Below the pieces are notes generated by a model, which saw only the letters and a program-made list of their open reading frames with translations, searched no databases and was not told the origin of the DNA. A program made the position numbers and the translations under genes. Positions 8,583 to 16,956 of a DNA stretch of 48,914 nt are shown here, piece by piece. Numbering within the stretch: position 1 is the first letter of the stretch; each line of letters begins with the position of its first letter. The stretch is from JACRAR01 sp041674385 (lineage in GTDB: Bacteria > Pseudomonadota > Gammaproteobacteria > Burkholderiales > Rhodocyclaceae), in NCBI GenBank assembly GCA_041674385.1, contig JBAYVU010000024.1:1-48914 (forward strand), written 5' to 3'.

Positions 8583-10585
8583 ATCGACAGCACTACCAGC
8601 AGCCCCACCAGGGTGCTGAACACCAGCGTCAGGTAGGCGCGGATGGTCCAGAACTGCACCTTGCTGAGCCAATCGGCAACAAAGCCGACGACGCTCTCGA
8701 GGGGCGCATACAACGCATCCCAGATCAGGTCGCGAATATGTACATGGAATTTTGCCGGGCGGCAGTCGCCCGGCGCCGGCATGTCGACTTCCTCGCGCGC
8801 GCGGAACACCACCGCGCCGTATACGCGCCGGATCGGCTGGGCAAAGCTGCCGGCGCTATATTGGGCGGCCGGGCTGTCGTCCGGGAAGCCGCAGTCCCAG
8901 ATGGCCGAGCGTCTCACCGCATGCGAAGCCCAGCGATGGATCACATACACGGCCAGGAATCCCGCCACGGCGATCATGGCGAACAGCAGTAGGCCGTTGT
9001 ATGAGCTGCGGCCGGTCGCGATCGGTACGATGGTCAGCCACTGCATCTGTTGCTGCAGCGGCAGTTGCGCGCCAAGCAGCTGCCGCGTCACCGGCGCCAG
9101 CGCGTCCATGAAATAGCCGGGCAGGATGCCGGCGAGCAGGCACACCAGCACCAGCAGGAACATCGCCGTCAACGAAGCGGCGTCCGTCTCCTCGGCGTTT
9201 TGCGCCGCTTCGCTCCTGGCCCGACCGAGAAAGCTCGCCCCGAACGCCTTGACGAAGCAGCCCGCGGCCAGCGCGGCGGACAGCGCCAGCATGGCGCCGA
9301 CAGCCGGCACCAGGAGTTTCAGCAGCCATTGGGGCAGCTTGGGACTCAGCAGAATCGCCTGGAAAGTCAGCCACTCGGAGACGAAGCCGTTGAACGGCGG
9401 CAGCGCCGAAATGGCGATCGAGCCCACCAGGAAGGCGATGGCGGTGAGCGGCATACGATGGATCAGCCCGCCCAGGCGTTCCATGTCGCGTTCGCCGGTG
9501 GCGCCTAGTACCGCGCCGGCACCGAAGAACAACAGGCTCTTGAACACCGAGTGGTTGAACACGTGAAACAGCGCTGCGGTCAAGGCCAACGCCGCCGCCA
9601 GCTGCATCTCGTTGGCCTGGAAGCACAGCGCCAGGCCCAGCCCGATGAAGATGATGCCGATGTTCTCGACGGTATGATAGGCGAGCAGCCGCTTCAGGTC
9701 GTGCTGCATCAGCGCATACAGCACGCCCATCACGGCGCTGACGCCGCCGAGCACGAGCACCGCGCCGCCCCACCACCAGTCCGGCGGACCCAGCAGGTCG
9801 AAGACGATGCGCACGAATCCATACACGGCGACCTTGGTCATCACTCCGCTCATCAGCGCCGAAACGTGGCTCGGTGCCGCCGGATGGGCCAGCGGCAGCC
9901 ACACGTGCAAGGGCACCAGCCCGGCCTTGGAGCCGGCGCCGATCAGGGCCATCGCCAGCACGGCGGCGGCCAGCCCTGCCGAGGGCGTGGCGGCGCGCAT
10001 GGCGGCGAAGTCGTAGCCGCCGTCGGCGCCGGCCAGCAGGCCGAACGCCAGCAACAGCGTCAGCGTGCCGAAGCTGGCCATCAGCAGGTAGATGTAGCCC
10101 GCCTTGAGGTTGGCGCCGATGCGATGGTGCGCCATGACCAACGCCCAGGAAGCGAGCGACATGAACTCCCAGGCCAGCAGGAAAGTGAACGCATCGTCGG
10201 CCAGCACCACCAGGTTCATGCCGGCCAGGAAGGTCGGATAGAACGGCAGCACGCGGCCGGGTGTCTGCTCGTGGCGCCCGTAGCCGAGCCCGTACAGGCT
10301 GGCGGTGAGGCTGCCGAGGTTGACGACGACGATGAACAGCGCGGAGAGCGCATCCAGCCGAAAATGCGCGCCGAGCCACGGCAATCCGATCGGCAGCTGC
10401 AGGGTGGCGGTCGGCGCCTCGGTATCGATCAGCGCCACGACCGCGACGCATAATGCCAATGTACTTCCCGCCAGCGAGAACGAATAGACCCAGAAACTGG
10501 TTGAACTGCTGCGGTTGCCGAGCACGGCCCAGACGCCGCTGCCGAGAAAAACGCCAACGCAGATCAACAGGACAGTCAGAGCCAT
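8573..10585 (-). CDS. Ehr complex antiporter-like subunit, HyfB/NuoL family (first gene)
   Basis: A 670-residue membrane protein of the NuoL/HyfB class. It shows LLAWEFMSLASWALV (TM5-like helix with its Glu), SKAGLVPLHVWLPLAHPAAPSHVSALMSGVMTK and HDLKRLLAYHTVENIG, the standard proton-path helices, plus a C-terminal extension ending in a membrane anchor (WTIRAYLTLVFSTLVGLLVVLSIWH), as in HyfB. It is the first gene of the cluster; all six genes overlap or abut, so one promoter in 10586-10942 probably serves all. No HyfA/HyfH-type ferredoxin subunit is present in the cluster, so the electron-input module must be encoded elsewhere or be soluble. Confidence 0.92.
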   Translation of the reverse strand: MALTVLLICVGVFLGSGVWAVLGNRSSSTSFWVYSFSLAGSTLALCVAVVALIDTEAPTATLQLPIGLPWLGAHFRLDALSALFIVVVNLGSLTASLYGLGYGRHEQTPGRVLPFYPTFLAGMNLVVLADDAFTFLLAWEFMSLASWALVMAHHRIGANLKAGYIYLLMASFGTLTLLLAFGLLAGADGGYDFAAMRAATPSAGLAAAVLAMALIGAGSKAGLVPLHVWLPLAHPAAPSHVSALMSGVMTKVAVYGFVRIVFDLLGPPDWWWGGAVLVLGGVSAVMGVLYALMQHDLKRLLAYHTVENIGIIFIGLGLALCFQANEMQLAAALALTAALFHVFNHSVFKSLLFFGAGAVLGATGERDMERLGGLIHRMPLTAIAFLVGSIAISALPPFNGFVSEWLTFQAILLSPKLPQWLLKLLVPAVGAMLALSAALAAGCFVKAFGASFLGRARSEAAQNAEETDAASLTAMFLLVLVCLLAGILPGYFMDALAPVTRQLLGAQLPLQQQMQWLTIVPIATGRSSYNGLLLFAMIAVAGFLAVYVIHRWASHAVRRSAIWDCGFPDDSPAAQYSAGSFAQPIRRVYGAVVFRAREEVDMPAPGDCRPAKFHVHIRDLIWDALYAPLESVVGFVADWLSKVQFWTIRAYLTLVFSTLVGLLVVLSIWH

Positions 10586-10942
10586 GGCTGCGGGGCACTC
10601 ATCTTTCAGCTTGGAGCGAAGTCGAGGAGTCTGGCACGGCTATGACACATAAGCGCGGTTGTACAGCGCGTCTGTCCCTCACGGCGATCAGGTTGCGATG
10701 GGCGGATTATGAATCATCGGCAGCGAAGCTGACAAGTTCATTATGTCGAAATGTTAGCCCAAAGTTGTACACGATTCGGAGCAGTTCTGGTTTTTTAAAC
10801 CCTACCTCTATACATAGAAGGTAATTCTTGTTGCCTTGATTGGCATATGCGGAGTTCTATAATCGATAGAAAACTGATTTTGCGAACTGCTCCTAGCAGA
10901 CCAATTGGCAATGACGACACTAAATGAGTATCACATTCCCTC
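10586..10942. other. Intergenic region between Ehr cluster and caspase operon
   Basis: 357 bases with no credible gene. The half nearest the caspase genes (about 10740-10930) is clearly more AT-rich than the neighbours. It must hold the promoter of the Ehr cluster (minus strand). A 10-bp perfect inverted repeat, GGAGCAGTTC at 10778-10787 and GAACTGCTCC at 10884-10893, brackets the AT-rich part. No convincing -35/-10 pair could be assigned. Confidence 0.6.
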
Positions 10943-12334
10943 CTACTGTCGCGCCCCCGACCAATTGCCTCCTTGATCCGGCATCTCCTGGACCTTCCAG
11001 GTTCCGGCAAACGAAGCCAGATCGCCCTTAAACTCTACCTCTAGGATGCCAGAGCCATAAGGGTCTTTCCATTTGAAGCTGCCCTTTCCTGGACCAACAG
11101 CCTTGAAGTCTTCGAGGACTCCGTCGGTTTTCCCTCCCGGTTCAACAATTGTGTAGGTGCCAAATAGTTTGCCGTTCATAAAGTCGAAGCGTGTCACAAC
11201 CGGATCAGGTTGACGCACATTATTGCCAATGGCTCCCTTGTACAGTCGGCCTATCTTCTTGAACCATGGCGCTTCAAGCGATGACATGGGGACATACCCT
11301 ACACCCTTCCCCTCCAGCGCGACACGATAGCGATCCAGGCTCGGAATACGGCCGGTCACACGCACCCAGTCTCCCGTCTGCAAACGAGAAATATCCTCGG
11401 TTTTGGTGCCCAGTGCGCGGGCGGCAGTGGTCGCAGCAGTTACCAGCATTTCCTCTTCAAGTACGTCAATTTCCAGCGTCGTCGTTGCGGCTCCTTCACT
11501 AGGGGTTGCTACAGCCTGTATGCTGGCCTTGCTTGGGTTGAAGTAGAAATCACCAACCATTGAGGAGGTTTCCCATGGCAGTTGTTCGTCGTTTGTCTCC
11601 TTCGCCACATTCAGGCGTACCCGCTTGAAGACGTCCTCGATGCGCAAGCCGGGCTCTTCGATGAGCTTGAGGATTTCTGTGGTGTATAGGCCATTGCTAC
11701 CACTACCGTCTGAGGCCACTCGCCCCGGGCCGGTAGCGTAGGCAATCAGCGTGCCCTTGGGGGCGTCCATCGACGCTAGCCCACCGCTAGCCCCGCGAAA
11801 GCGCCGCTCAAAGGGATTGTTGCGACAGGCATCCAGGATGACAATATTGAGGCTGGTCCTTGCCCCCTCCATCTGTTCCAGAATCTGATCGACATCGACA
11901 GTTTCGCTGCGCACTGCGGCTTCGGAACGGATTTCTGCATCCACTGGAATTAGGTAATTGTGCCCCTTGACCTGCATGCCGTGCCCCGCATAGAAGAGCA
12001 GGCTCACACCGCCTCCCGTCAGCGCCTCGCCGAATTTGGTGATCGCACGGTTCAATTCCTTCTGGCTGAGGTTCTCAAAAGCCAGGACCTCGAAGCCGAC
12101 CGCGCGCAACTTTGCCGCCATGGCCCTTGCGTCGTTGACAGGGTTTACCAGAGGGGAAAGTTTATAAGCGGAATTTCCGATCACAAGGGCAACTCGCTTT
12201 TCACTATGGTCTACTGGCCCGGCGCCTGTCACGGCGAGGTTGCGATCGTCTACCGCCCATCCGACCAGTGGAACTAGAAGCAGCGCAAAACACCAGTAAC
12301 TTATCGACTTGTTAAGAAACTGCGCCATCGTCAC
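10943..12334 (-). CDS. Exported caspase-like protease (peptidase C14, metacaspase type)
   Basis: A 463-residue protein with a signal peptide (about 1-28) followed by a p20-like caspase fold starting at KRVALVIGNSAY. The catalytic dyad is visible: H118 in LLFYAGHGM and C170 in VILDACRNNP. Beyond about residue 270 comes a long C-terminal region without recognised catalytic motifs, including a segment that may be SH3-like (RVTGRIPSLDRYRVALEGKGVGYV) and a beta-rich end. Family members cut after Arg or Lys. It follows the other caspase gene by 13 bases on the same strand, so the two form an operon. Substrate unknown. Confidence 0.9.
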   Translation of the reverse strand: MTMAQFLNKSISYWCFALLLVPLVGWAVDDRNLAVTGAGPVDHSEKRVALVIGNSAYKLSPLVNPVNDARAMAAKLRAVGFEVLAFENLSQKELNRAITKFGEALTGGGVSLLFYAGHGMQVKGHNYLIPVDAEIRSEAAVRSETVDVDQILEQMEGARTSLNIVILDACRNNPFERRFRGASGGLASMDAPKGTLIAYATGPGRVASDGSGSNGLYTTEILKLIEEPGLRIEDVFKRVRLNVAKETNDEQLPWETSSMVGDFYFNPSKASIQAVATPSEGAATTTLEIDVLEEEMLVTAATTAARALGTKTEDISRLQTGDWVRVTGRIPSLDRYRVALEGKGVGYVPMSSLEAPWFKKIGRLYKGAIGNNVRQPDPVVTRFDFMNGKLFGTYTIVEPGGKTDGVLEDFKAVGPGKGSFKWKDPYGSGILEVEFKGDLASFAGTWKVQEMPDQGGNWSGARQ

Positions 12335-12347
12335 GCCCTAAGCGGGT

Positions 12348-14168
12348 TTATTTCCACGCATTGACGATCTGGACAGTTTGCGCACGCCCGTAATAGCGCT
12401 GGGCAGAATAACTCACTGTCTCTGCCAAGTAACGAGAAAGTTCTTCACTCGTAACCTTGCCGTCGCCGTTGCCATAGGGCTTCTTGTCTGCCGCACCGGC
12501 CATGCCCAACAGGAAGTGCTTGGTGAATAAACCATGGGATTTGTCTTGTTCCCAGGACGCAATCTGGTTGCCCGAGCCGGCGCTGATTACGGTAATGTTG
12601 GTTGGCACAATTTCCTGCAGCGCTTTCTGATAGATCGGCGAGGCATTCTTGACCAGCATGCCAGCCTGAGTTGCACCCGAGAAGCAGGCTTCGAGCACCA
12701 CCGTCACCGACTTGGCTGGCAGTTTCCCCAAGTTGGCGTAGAGCGTCTTCAGCGAATAGCCAGACAGGTCAATCAGCGAAGCCGTTGCGTCTACCGGAAC
12801 AAGATAGCTTGATGCGCCGTCACCACTGGGTGCGCCGTGACCAGAGTAATAAATGAACACCTGGCTGCGGTTGGGCTTGACCCAGTTCCACAGTTTGCCT
12901 TTGGGATTACTTTCATTGCCGAAGGTGGCGATCAAGTCGGCGAGCCTGGCATCCTTGATCAGGATGATGTTCTCTTCTTTGATTCCCAATGCCTGGGTTG
13001 CATAGCGCTTCATACCTTCGGCGTCCGCATAGGCCGGCACGGCATCAGGAATGTCCTTGGCGGTGGCTTTGTAGTTTGCGCTGCCGATGATCACGGCGAT
13101 GTCATCCGAATTGGGTCTGCTGCGGGCGAAAGCCACGGCCATGGGATTGATGGGAAATGCTGCCGTGGCTGACGGCGTCGATGTGGCACTCGCAGCTTGA
13201 GTGACAGCCGGAGCAGGCGAGGGTGGTGCGTTGATGGCCACGACCGAACTTTCCTGTATCCAGCCAATTGGTTCGCCTTCCTTCGCAACTTGCAACCATC
13301 CGTTGGGTAATTGGCCAATGATCTGCAGAATGCTACCGACTCCAACTTTACGCACCAAGGGCGATTTGGAATCGGGGCGCTTGCGAATAGCTGAATCTGC
13401 TTCTGAAACTCGATACCGTGCTTCGATCAAATTGAGGCCAGCCAATATATCAACAGCTGGGGGATTGATTTCCTGTTCCGCTTCATCAATGGCTATCAAC
13501 AATTTCTTATCAGAAGGCAGCGAAGTATGAGCTTTCTTCAGCACTCGAATAAGATGTAAAGTCATATCACTGTATGCATCTTTCATCAGGTCCTCGCACT
13601 GAATACGGAATTTGCCGGGGAATGTCTCAGTATCGAGGTATGAATTGGTCCATATTTTCTTCTCACCAGAAAGAATCGAGACTGAAAGTTCAAAGGTACT
13701 ATCGAAGGAGGTATCAAAGAGCGATGCCCACCGCCATTTTGCAGAGACACGGGTGATATCTATCGTGATTAACAAACCGGATGCCTTGGCCTTCTCTTCT
13801 TGCTCGGCGGTCCGAGCTACCCCAACGCTGCCAAACGTTGCTCCCAGCAACTTCGGAGCTGCAGTTTCGATGACTTCTCCGAAATTAACATCTATACTTA
13901 CTTTACCGCAGGTCGAACCAGGGTTATCTCCCCGCCACATATAATTGGGGCGATCCGGCGAAATGGCGAGGCTGATCGGCAGTGACGTAATAGGCGCAGC
14001 CGAAGAGGGTAGAGCTTGGGATACTGGAGCGCTAGTCGCGTTTTGTATTACCTGCTCACCAAAGACAGCCCCCAGGCTGACATTGGGTAGCAGGCTGCAC
14101 AGGAGGCAAATGGCGTTTGCAGCAAATAGCAGATAGCCGCTATGCTCTTGTCGCATTTGGCCGTTCAT
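12348..14168 (-). CDS. Exported caspase-like protease with SH3-like domain
   Basis: A 606-residue protein. An N-terminal signal segment (about 11-34) is followed by a beta-rich region (80-220), a bacterial SH3-like domain (about 248-310, ending in WLQVAKEGEPIGWIQES), a proline/alanine linker, and a caspase fold from about 355. Catalytic residues are H444 (YYSGHG) and C495 (LEACFSG). Near the C terminus the sequence YGNGDGKVTSEEL resembles an EF-hand calcium loop, which is notable because many metacaspases need calcium. The ATG at 14168 has the strong ribosome site AAGGAG eight bases upstream. It is the first gene of the pair. Function unknown; exported location suggests envelope or extracellular substrates. 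Confidence 0.88.
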   Translation of the reverse strand: MNGQMRQEHSGYLLFAANAICLLCSLLPNVSLGAVFGEQVIQNATSAPVSQALPSSAAPITSLPISLAISPDRPNYMWRGDNPGSTCGKVSIDVNFGEVIETAAPKLLGATFGSVGVARTAEQEEKAKASGLLITIDITRVSAKWRWASLFDTSFDSTFELSVSILSGEKKIWTNSYLDTETFPGKFRIQCEDLMKDAYSDMTLHLIRVLKKAHTSLPSDKKLLIAIDEAEQEINPPAVDILAGLNLIEARYRVSEADSAIRKRPDSKSPLVRKVGVGSILQIIGQLPNGWLQVAKEGEPIGWIQESSVVAINAPPSPAPAVTQAASATSTPSATAAFPINPMAVAFARSRPNSDDIAVIIGSANYKATAKDIPDAVPAYADAEGMKRYATQALGIKEENIILIKDARLADLIATFGNESNPKGKLWNWVKPNRSQVFIYYSGHGAPSGDGASSYLVPVDATASLIDLSGYSLKTLYANLGKLPAKSVTVVLEACFSGATQAGMLVKNASPIYQKALQEIVPTNITVISAGSGNQIASWEQDKSHGLFTKHFLLGMAGAADKKPYGNGDGKVTSEELSRYLAETVSYSAQRYYGRAQTVQIVNAWK

Positions 14169-14670
14169 CGTAGAGTCTCCTTGTGTAAGGTATCCCCTTG
14201 GTAGCTGGCATCACTTCAGTGAAGTATTATTAAAGTGATAGGGATGGGCTATGGTTAGCACATCCTACACCCAATAACCACATTTCTCGTAAAGTCTTAC
14301 ATACCCTTTCTTGAGGTTCAATTCAGTGCGAACCCAGAGAGAGAGGTTTCATCATCAATCTAAGTAAGGTTTGCCTTCAATGATGATCGCCGACGGCTTC
14401 GGGTCGAATTGCGACAATCGGCGTTTCTTGCATAGAGTTGATCCCGGCCGTCAGCGCTCTACGCCGCAACATGCAAAATGGATATCGGCCAGTAAATGCG
14501 GATACCCTATTCTGGATTGACAGTTCATTATCTCGAACTCGCAGCAAATCCCCAAGACCGTCCGCGAGGAACAGCATTGGGATGCGGGTCAGGGACTCGT
14601 ATCCATTCCCCAAGGCTGGGCTGCGGTCGAGTTGGCTTCGCGACAGCCAGGGCTAACCGGGCTAACCAGG
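14169..14670. other. Intergenic region upstream of the caspase operon
   Basis: About 500 bases with no credible gene; the longest reading frames here lack a ribosome site and resemble nothing I know. The part near 14200-14330 is AT-rich and should hold the promoter of the caspase operon (minus strand). The end at 14651-14677 contains three copies of a 9-mer of the form GGCTAACC(G/A) or GGCTAACGT, running into the cobA stop codon. No terminator hairpin for cobA is obvious. Confidence 0.6.
14213..14225. promoter_or_regulatory. 13-bp palindrome in the caspase operon leader
   Basis: ACTTCAGTGAAGT is a perfect dyad (ACTTCA/TGAAGT around one G), 45 bases upstream of the start codon of the first caspase gene and next to an AT-rich run that could include its -10 element. 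It could be an operator. No known regulator motif is recognised. Confidence 0.4.
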
Positions 14671-14677
14671 CTAACGT
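14651..14677. repeat. Three tandem 9-bp repeats at the cobA 3' end
   Basis: Three successive units GGCTAACCG, GGCTAACCA and GGCTAACGT. The cobA stop codon (minus strand, 14671-14673) lies within the third unit. Short slippage repeat; no function can be assigned. Confidence 0.6.
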
Positions 14678-15495
14678 TGCGTCGGCGTTGGCAACTCGAC
14701 GAGTTTCTCGAACCAGGCCAACTGGTCGCGCAGTCTGACCACTTCGCCGACGATGATCAGCGTCGGCGCTTTGAGGCGGGCGGTGTCGGCGAAGTCGGGG
14801 AGGGTGGCGAGGGTGCCGGCGACGCAGCGCTGATTGGCGGTGGTGCCTTGCTGCACGATGGCGGCGGGCCAGTCGCCGGGGAGTCCGTGGGCGATGAGTT
14901 CGCGGCAGAGTATGGGCAGTCCGAGCAGCCCCATGTAGACCACCACGGTTTGGCGTTTGCGTGCCAGACCGACCCAATCCAGGTCCATGCTGCCGTCCTT
15001 GAGGTGGCCGGTGACGAAGACGCAGGCTTGCGAGTAGTCGCGGTGCGTCAGCGGAATGCCGGTATAGGCGGCGACGCCTGCGGCGGCGGTGACGCCGGGC
15101 ACAACTTCGAAGGGCACGCGGTGTTCCGCGAGGGTTTGGACTTCTTCGCCGCCGCGGCCGAAGATGTAAGGATCGCCGCCCTTGAGCCGCACCACGATCT
15201 TGCCGGCCTGCGCCAGCTTGACCAGCAATTGGTTGATCTGCTGCTGCGGCAGGGTGTGGTTGCCGCGCTGCTTGCCGGCATAGATGCGCTCGGCGGCGGC
15301 CGGCGCCATGTCGAGGACCGCCGCCGCGACCAGATGGTCATACACGATCGCCTCGGCTTGCGCCAGCAGATCCGCGGCGCGCAGCGTCAGCAGTTCCGGG
15401 TCGCCCGGGCCGGCGCCGACCAGGTATACCGTCCCGGCTTCGGCACGCCGGTGGCGCGGCAGGGTTTTGGAAAAGATGCGGGTGCGGTCCATCAT
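14671..15495 (-). CDS. cobA: Uroporphyrinogen-III C-methyltransferase (SUMT)
   Basis: SUMT uses two S-adenosylmethionines to make precorrin-2 from uroporphyrinogen III, the branch point to siroheme and cobalamin. The 274-residue protein shows VYLVGAGPGDPELLTLRA (SAM-binding start), VVRLKGGDPYIFGRGGEE and EVVPGVTAAAGVAAYTGIPLTHR, which are diagnostic. It is the single-domain form without the CysG oxidase/chelatase part. It is the last gene of the dsr cluster, 30 bases after dsrN, where its obvious role is to raise siroheme supply for DsrAB. The remaining siroheme steps must be encoded elsewhere. Confidence 0.95.
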   Translation of the reverse strand: MMDRTRIFSKTLPRHRRAEAGTVYLVGAGPGDPELLTLRAADLLAQAEAIVYDHLVAAAVLDMAPAAAERIYAGKQRGNHTLPQQQINQLLVKLAQAGKIVVRLKGGDPYIFGRGGEEVQTLAEHRVPFEVVPGVTAAAGVAAYTGIPLTHRDYSQACVFVTGHLKDGSMDLDWVGLARKRQTVVVYMGLLGLPILCRELIAHGLPGDWPAAIVQQGTTANQRCVAGTLATLPDFADTARLKAPTLIIVGEVVRLRDQLAWFEKLVELPTPTQR

Positions 15496-15525
15496 GGTCG
15501 GGGTTCTCTGTATGTATTCGGCATT

Positions 15526-16950
15526 TCAACGGCGGCCGCCATTCTGGCGGTAGGGCATTGCGCTGTTTCGCACGCTGTTGACGAATTGTACGAACTGCGC
15601 GGCCCAGTCGCAAGCCGGGGTGCTGCGCAGGTGGGCGTATGAGGCCAGCAGGTTTTTGTGGATGATGCCGTCATGCCGGCCGTCGCTGCCGTGGCCGCGC
15701 TGCATGCGGTAGACGAAGCGCGTTTGCGGATGGATGTTCTCCAGGCTGGAGTAGTGGAATTCGTGGGCCGCAATTGGGGCAACCGGCGCCGCATCTGGCC
15801 GGGCTTCGGCGAACTGGCGCAGCCAGGGATGCGGCGCATTGGGCAGCAGCTTGACGTAGCCGCGTCCGACCGGCTTGTCGTGCATCGCCACGTCGGCCTC
15901 GATCGCGCCGACCATCTGCCGCGTCCGGCCCTGCCAGCTGATGCTGCGCGCAAGGTACATCAGGCCGCCGCATTCGGCGTAGGCGGGCAGGCCGGCTTCG
16001 ATGGCGGCGCGGATATCGCCGCGCAGGCTGGCATTGGCTTCGAGTTCGGCCAGGAAGCATTCGGGGAAACCGCCGCCGATCAGCAGGCCGTCCACTGCGG
16101 GCAGCCGGGTATCGCGCAGCGTATCGAAGGGCACCAGGTCGGCGCCGGCGGCGCTGAGCGCATCGAGATCGTCGGCGTAATAGAAGCCGAAGGCGGCGTC
16201 GCGGGCGATGGCGATGCGCACGCGGTTCTTGCGGGAAGCCCGCGCCGGCAATGGTTGGGGCAACTGCGTCTGGGTTGCGGTGAGTTCGAGCAGGCGGTCG
16301 AGGTCGACCTGCGCCGCGATCGATTGCGCGATTTCGCCGACCTGGCGTTCGGCAGCCGCGCTTTCGTTGGCCGGCATCAGTCCCAGATGCCGCTCGACCA
16401 GTTGCAGGCGCGGGTCGGCTTGCACCGCGCCGAGCACCGGCACGTCGGTGTAGTGTTCGATCACCGCGCGCAGCTTGGCTTCGTGGCGTGCGCCGCCGAG
16501 CCGGTTGAGGATCACGCCGGCGATGTTGAGTTCGCGGTCGAACGCCTGGTAGCCGAGGATCAGCGGCGCGACGCCACGCGTCATGCCGCACGCATCGAGC
16601 ACCAGCACCACCGGCAGATCGAGCAGGCGGGCCAGCGCGGCATTGCTGTTGCTGCCGGCCAGGTCCACGCCATCGTAAAGTCCCTTGTTGCCTTCGACCA
16701 GGCAGACATCTGCGCCGTGGCCGTGACGGGCATAGTGCGCCTTGAGTTCCTCATGCGGCGAGAGATAGAAATCCAGGTTGCGGCAGGGACGTCCGGCGGC
16801 CAGGCCGAGCCAGAGCGGGTCGATGTAGTCGGGTCCCTTCTTGAACGGCTGCACGCGCAGACCGCGCGCCTTGAGCGCGGCGCCCAAGCCGATGGAGAGC
16901 GTGGTCTTGCCGGAAGACTTGTGCGCTGCCGAGATCAGGAAGCGGTGCAT
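15526..16950 (-). CDS. dsrN: Siroheme amidase DsrN (CobB/CbiA-type glutamine amidotransferase)
   Basis: A 474-residue protein of the cobyrinate a,c-diamide synthase family. The P-loop HKSSGKTT lies near residue 11, the ATP-dependent synthetase domain continues to about 235, and the class-I glutaminase domain follows with GGGFPECF and AECGGLMYL (nucleophile Cys in the latter) and a C-terminal HEFHYS motif. In the dsr context this enzyme amidates siroheme to the siroamide cofactor of DsrAB, as known from Allochromatium dsrN. It lies 6 bases downstream of dsrP. On sequence alone it could be cobalamin CobB, but no other cobalamin gene except the shared cobA is nearby. Confidence 0.9.
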   Translation of the reverse strand: MHRFLISAAHKSSGKTTLSIGLGAALKARGLRVQPFKKGPDYIDPLWLGLAAGRPCRNLDFYLSPHEELKAHYARHGHGADVCLVEGNKGLYDGVDLAGSNSNAALARLLDLPVVLVLDACGMTRGVAPLILGYQAFDRELNIAGVILNRLGGARHEAKLRAVIEHYTDVPVLGAVQADPRLQLVERHLGLMPANESAAAERQVGEIAQSIAAQVDLDRLLELTATQTQLPQPLPARASRKNRVRIAIARDAAFGFYYADDLDALSAAGADLVPFDTLRDTRLPAVDGLLIGGGFPECFLAELEANASLRGDIRAAIEAGLPAYAECGGLMYLARSISWQGRTRQMVGAIEADVAMHDKPVGRGYVKLLPNAPHPWLRQFAEARPDAAPVAPIAAHEFHYSSLENIHPQTRFVYRMQRGHGSDGRHDGIIHKNLLASYAHLRSTPACDWAAQFVQFVNSVRNSAMPYRQNGGRR

Positions 16951-16956
16951 GGCCGG

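Noticed and set aside
3435..10585. Active group 4 NiFe hydrogenase
   Set aside because: The four cysteines needed for the NiFe centre are missing from the large subunit.
14377..14613. 78-codon minus-strand frame upstream of the caspase operon
   Set aside because: TTG start, no ribosome site and no recognisable features; treated as intergenic.
15526..16950. Cobalamin biosynthesis CobB instead of DsrN
   Set aside because: Same family, but position between dsrP and cobA and absence of other cobalamin genes favour the siroheme amidase.
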